Shown here: positions 16,818 to 19,106 of the stretch, piece by piece
How positions within the stretch are numbered: the first letter of the stretch is position 1
Layout of the letters: every line of letters begins with the position of its first letter
Origin: QZKY01 sp964488675
GTDB taxonomy: Bacteria; Pseudomonadota; Gammaproteobacteria; Burkholderiales; Burkholderiaceae_D
Assembly (NCBI GenBank): GCA_964488675.1
Contig: CAZAWA010000034.1
Coordinates: forward strand, 1-19,106
Length of the DNA: 19,106 nt
Reading direction: 5' to 3'
Position numbers and translations under genes: made by a program
The notes under the pieces: generated by a model
Databases searched by the model: none
The model's input: the letters and a program-made list of their open reading frames with translations, nothing else
What the model was told of the DNA's origin: nothing

Positions 16818-16928
16818 ATGGCTTCCCGGTCTCCGGGAATGCCCGCTTCCATCCCGGCGCAAATACCCGATCCCAGTGTGTCATGCCATCAATCAATGCA
16901 CGCAGGTTCGCTTGCGTCTGCGTTGGCG

Positions 16929-18086
16929 TTACTTGCTGTCCAGACATTGCCCCGTTGAAGACGAAACAGCGTGGCATTTCCCCCATTTGGATGGCGACAC
17001 ACAAATGCGCATTGCCAGATCATTCTCCTTGCTCCCGCCGACGACATAGTATTCTTTGCTGGCGTTAATTTTTACATCGCCGTATTGCTCGCACCAGGGC
17101 ATGTCCGCTTCATGCTTGCACCAGTGCTCCTTCACATTGACATGAGTCGTCTTTGAAAAAGAACCCGCCTTCTTGCTGCTCTGGATGTCCACTTCTGATG
17201 TGAATGGGCAGCGCACATCCATCGTGATTGAACGACTTGAACAGTACTGAATCGCGTCCGAACGCTGCTTATCATTCTTGTTGATCTGGGCGGCAACCTG
17301 CGACATGAAATTTGAGCATGCCGATATAGCCGTACCCCGCATGCTGTGCGCCGCCGTCAATGTTTCATGAATTTTTCCCTGGCATCGGTTAGCCTTGATC
17401 TTTTCCAACTCCAGCATGGTCGTCTTGTAATTGTCCATGGCCTTTGCGCATCCTCGCGCTTCCCAGCATGATTTTTCAACCTTGCCCTTCAGATTCATGA
17501 ATTCGTTTTTGCCGTCAACATACTTGTTCTGACTGACCGAAGAAACGATATCCTTGCAGCCTTGCTGCCACTCGGCATCTATCAACCCGAGGTTTTTCAG
17601 CGCCTGATCGTATGTTGCGTCTTTCGTGTAACACCCTTCAGCGCGAATCCAAGACATCGTTTTCGTGTTGGCCTCTATAGAATCGAGCAATTTTCGGCAA
17701 ACACATCTTTCTCCGAATTTGGCCAGCGAATCGTCCATCATCTTGTAGTCCGCCTTAACATCCGCAGACATAGGCATGGAACGGCAATATCCGTCGCGCG
17801 ACTTCAGGAGTTCCTTGTACTTTTCGCCGCCAAAACGGTCACAATTCATGCCATTGATCTGAAGGGCCACCTGCTTGTATTTTTCCCGGTCGGCACCGCA
17901 CTGCCGGATCCGATCTTTCAATACGCCGCCTGCTTGCGGCGCAACCTTCGTAACCGATGCTTTTGAGGCGGGCAGTGCGCTTGTCGCTGCCGACATCCGG
18001 TCGGATGTCGGCAGTTTTGTTTGCGCCTCGGCGAACGCCCCGCTTGCAATCGCAAGCATCAGTACGGCGCTGATTAATGTTTTCAT
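16929..18086 (-). CDS. Exported cysteine-rich protein of unknown function (18 cysteines)
   Basis: I do not recognise a family. The 385-residue product has a clear signal peptide (MKTLISAVLMLAIASGAFA, cleavage near Ala19), a Ser/Ala/Lys linker (about 20-58), then a long predicted-helical, lysine-rich region. Cysteines are at 63, 82, 101, 128, 130, 152, 177, 207, 213, 235, 257, 282, 293, 323, 332, 362, 371 and 381. All 18 lie in the mature part, an even number that suits up to nine disulfides in the periplasm or outside the cell. The last third (about 285-385) looks like a separate, less helical domain. AGGGG lies seven bases before the ATG at 18086; the frame upstream to 18149 begins with GTG and would spoil the signal peptide. 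GC content is visibly lower than in rpoH. It lies downstream of a two-helix membrane protein gene, 138 bases apart. Confidence 0.8.
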   Translation of the reverse strand: MKTLISAVLMLAIASGAFAEAQTKLPTSDRMSAATSALPASKASVTKVAPQAGGVLKDRIRQCGADREKYKQVALQINGMNCDRFGGEKYKELLKSRDGYCRSMPMSADVKADYKMMDDSLAKFGERCVCRKLLDSIEANTKTMSWIRAEGCYTKDATYDQALKNLGLIDAEWQQGCKDIVSSVSQNKYVDGKNEFMNLKGKVEKSCWEARGCAKAMDNYKTTMLELEKIKANRCQGKIHETLTAAHSMRGTAISACSNFMSQVAAQINKNDKQRSDAIQYCSSRSITMDVRCPFTSEVDIQSSKKAGSFSKTTHVNVKEHWCKHEADMPWCEQYGDVKINASKEYYVVGGSKENDLAMRICVSPSKWGKCHAVSSSTGQCLDSK

Positions 18087-18224
18087 TACTGATCCCCTAG
18101 ATTCGTTCGATCCTGGCACGCCCCCACTGTCCATATGCTTCCATTTCACCCCAAGCAGTCGCTCAGAAAACCATGTAACGGGAGCCTTTCGCGTTTCAAT
18201 CCCGGCGCCCTCCTATCCATGAAA

Positions 18225-18701
18225 TCAGCCCCTTTCCTCCGGCCAAACACCGTGCTCATCATAGTGGGCTGCCAGTTTTAAGATTTCCTCTCTGGTCTTA
18301 CACTGATCCATCAGCATATTCGCCTCCTTCATCGTCAGATTGCGCCCTTGCTGGATAATGCTCCTGCTGTATGACTTTACCGCTGTGCTATTGGCGCACG
18401 CCAGAAAAGCACGGGCAGTTTCGGGATGCGCTTCCGCTAGTTGCACCATGCCTGAAAAAATCCTGATCAGTTTCCAAATCAGGCATAAAGCCAGAAACCC
18501 CAACCCCAGGAGCCACTGTTCGTGGGTGGATGGCTTGCCGGGGTTCGTGCCCCACGGCTCGAAAAACACCATCGCGATCACGGCAACACAAACAAACACC
18601 AGACCAAGCGAAAAAAGCAGCAGCCGATCTTGGTGCGTGCGTGCGGCCTCGATTTGTTCTGCGAGCGGCGGCCCCGCATAAATGTTGAATTCGGGGATCA
18701 C
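18225..18701 (-). CDS. Hypothetical two-helix membrane protein
   Basis: No family is recognised. The 158-residue product has two strong membrane helices, RLLLFSLGLVFVCVAVIAMV (26-45) and WLLGLGFLALCLIWKLIRIF (63-82), joined by a short Pro/Gly-rich loop, with a soluble C-terminal tail of about 75 residues that is helical and contains two cysteines (102, 134). The N-terminal 25 residues are soluble. The only start upstream of the helices is a GTG at 18701 without a clear ribosome site; the frame before it is open to about 18773 but offers no ATG, GTG or TTG, so the start is the weakest part of the call. It is in the same direction as the cysteine-rich protein gene and may share its transcript. 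The 172 bases between it and bioC show no clear promoter or terminator. Confidence 0.65.
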   Translation of the reverse strand: MIPEFNIYAGPPLAEQIEAARTHQDRLLLFSLGLVFVCVAVIAMVFFEPWGTNPGKPSTHEQWLLGLGFLALCLIWKLIRIFSGMVQLAEAHPETARAFLACANSTAVKSYSRSIIQQGRNLTMKEANMLMDQCKTREEILKLAAHYDEHGVWPEERG

Positions 18702-18873
18702 AAATGATTCATCGAAAGGGCTTCGGGTGAGGCAACCTGGATTCGGATATCTATTGCAAATGTAGCATGGCTAAACGACCCCGAGCCTGGAATGCCGGAG
18801 AATTTTTGCGCTAGCGTGAATAGCCTTCTGGCCTGCGGCAATCATCGAGCTACCTTAGCAAAGGATTTTTTGC

Positions 18874-19106
18874 CTATCTGCGCGACAAGAAGCGCACTAT
18901 CGATTCGCCGTGCTCATTCACATTCGGCTCCAGCCTGAAGGCGTGTCCGTAGACGATTTCGAAGGTCAGCGGAATGTTTCCATCCCCTGCGCGCATGGCT
19001 TCCAGCGCCTGCATCACGCGCATGCCGGACTCGCGCCCCATCAGTCCAGGGCGTCTGTGCGACAGCGGGTTGCCGCCAAATGCGCGCACATCGGCAATCA
19101 ACTGCT
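18874..19106 (-). CDS. bioC: BioC, malonyl-ACP O-methyltransferase, C-terminal part (runs off right edge)
   Basis: The minus strand is open from the window edge to a TAG at 18874, giving the last 76 residues. The segments LIADVRAFGGNP, RRPGLMGRESGMRVMQALEA and PLTFEIVYGHAFR match the C-terminal end of BioC, in particular the conserved GLxGR and (T/E)-x-VYGHA elements. BioC methylates malonyl-ACP so that fatty-acid synthesis can build the pimeloyl chain of biotin. The methyltransferase core with the SAM-binding motif is outside the window, so activity cannot be judged. The family's start is also outside; the internal TTG at 19101 is not a start. No intrinsic terminator is seen after the stop. 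Confidence 0.85.
   Translation of the reverse strand, partial: QLIADVRAFGGNPLSHRRPGLMGRESGMRVMQALEAMRAGDGNIPLTFEIVYGHAFRLEPNVNEHGESIVRFLSRR

Noticed and set aside
18095..18128. GTTCGATCC-like segment resembling a tRNA T-arm
   Set aside because: The flanking bases do not form the T stem and no acceptor, D or anticodon arm could be placed upstream.

Overview
The window looks like chromosomal DNA from a betaproteobacterium, most likely order Burkholderiales and close to Oxalobacteraceae such as Herminiimonas. I base this on the protein sequences (RpoH, MogA, DarP, BioC), the moderately high GC and the codon use. The genus is inference; no search was run.

Layout. Positions 1-622 (minus) carry the N-terminal part of pmbA/tldE, running off the left edge. 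Divergent from it, darP (yjgA), mogA and a serine carboxylesterase run on the plus strand, followed by a 69-residue hypothetical protein. A bidirectional terminator (2986-3021) separates these from an exported parvulin-type peptidyl-prolyl isomerase on minus (3034-3810). From 4077 to 11917 lies a plus-strand peptide-uptake cluster: solute-binding protein, exported M3 zinc oligopeptidase, two permeases and a double-ATPase subunit. A REP-like inverted-repeat element (7970-8063) sits between the peptidase and the first permease. The ATPase gene meets hpt (minus) tail to tail on a shared CTAG. A long Xaa-Pro aminopeptidase (12674-14479, plus) diverges from hpt and converges on a cation diffusion facilitator gene (14681-15604, minus). 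rpoH (15869-16768, plus) follows, with a near-perfect CIRCE operator over its promoter. After a bidirectional terminator come three minus-strand genes: an exported 18-cysteine protein, a two-helix membrane protein, and the C-terminal end of bioC at the right edge.

How it works together. Most genes are housekeeping: ribosome assembly, molybdenum cofactor, purine salvage, heat shock, biotin. The most coherent system is the peptide cluster, in which a secreted M3 oligopeptidase appears to trim peptides in the periplasm for the co-encoded ABC importer; the Xaa-Pro aminopeptidase and carboxylesterase are separate units. The CIRCE site at rpoH suggests that the HrcA repressor controls the heat-shock sigma factor. 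The least explained parts are the cysteine-rich exported protein with its membrane neighbour (16929-18701), and the AT-rich convergent region 14480-14680, which ends in a strong minus-strand terminator and may produce a small RNA. No CRISPR array, rRNA, tRNA, integrase or transposase gene was seen. No gene-free stretch exceeds 300 bases; the longest (3811-4076 and 15605-15868) are described under the sites they hold.
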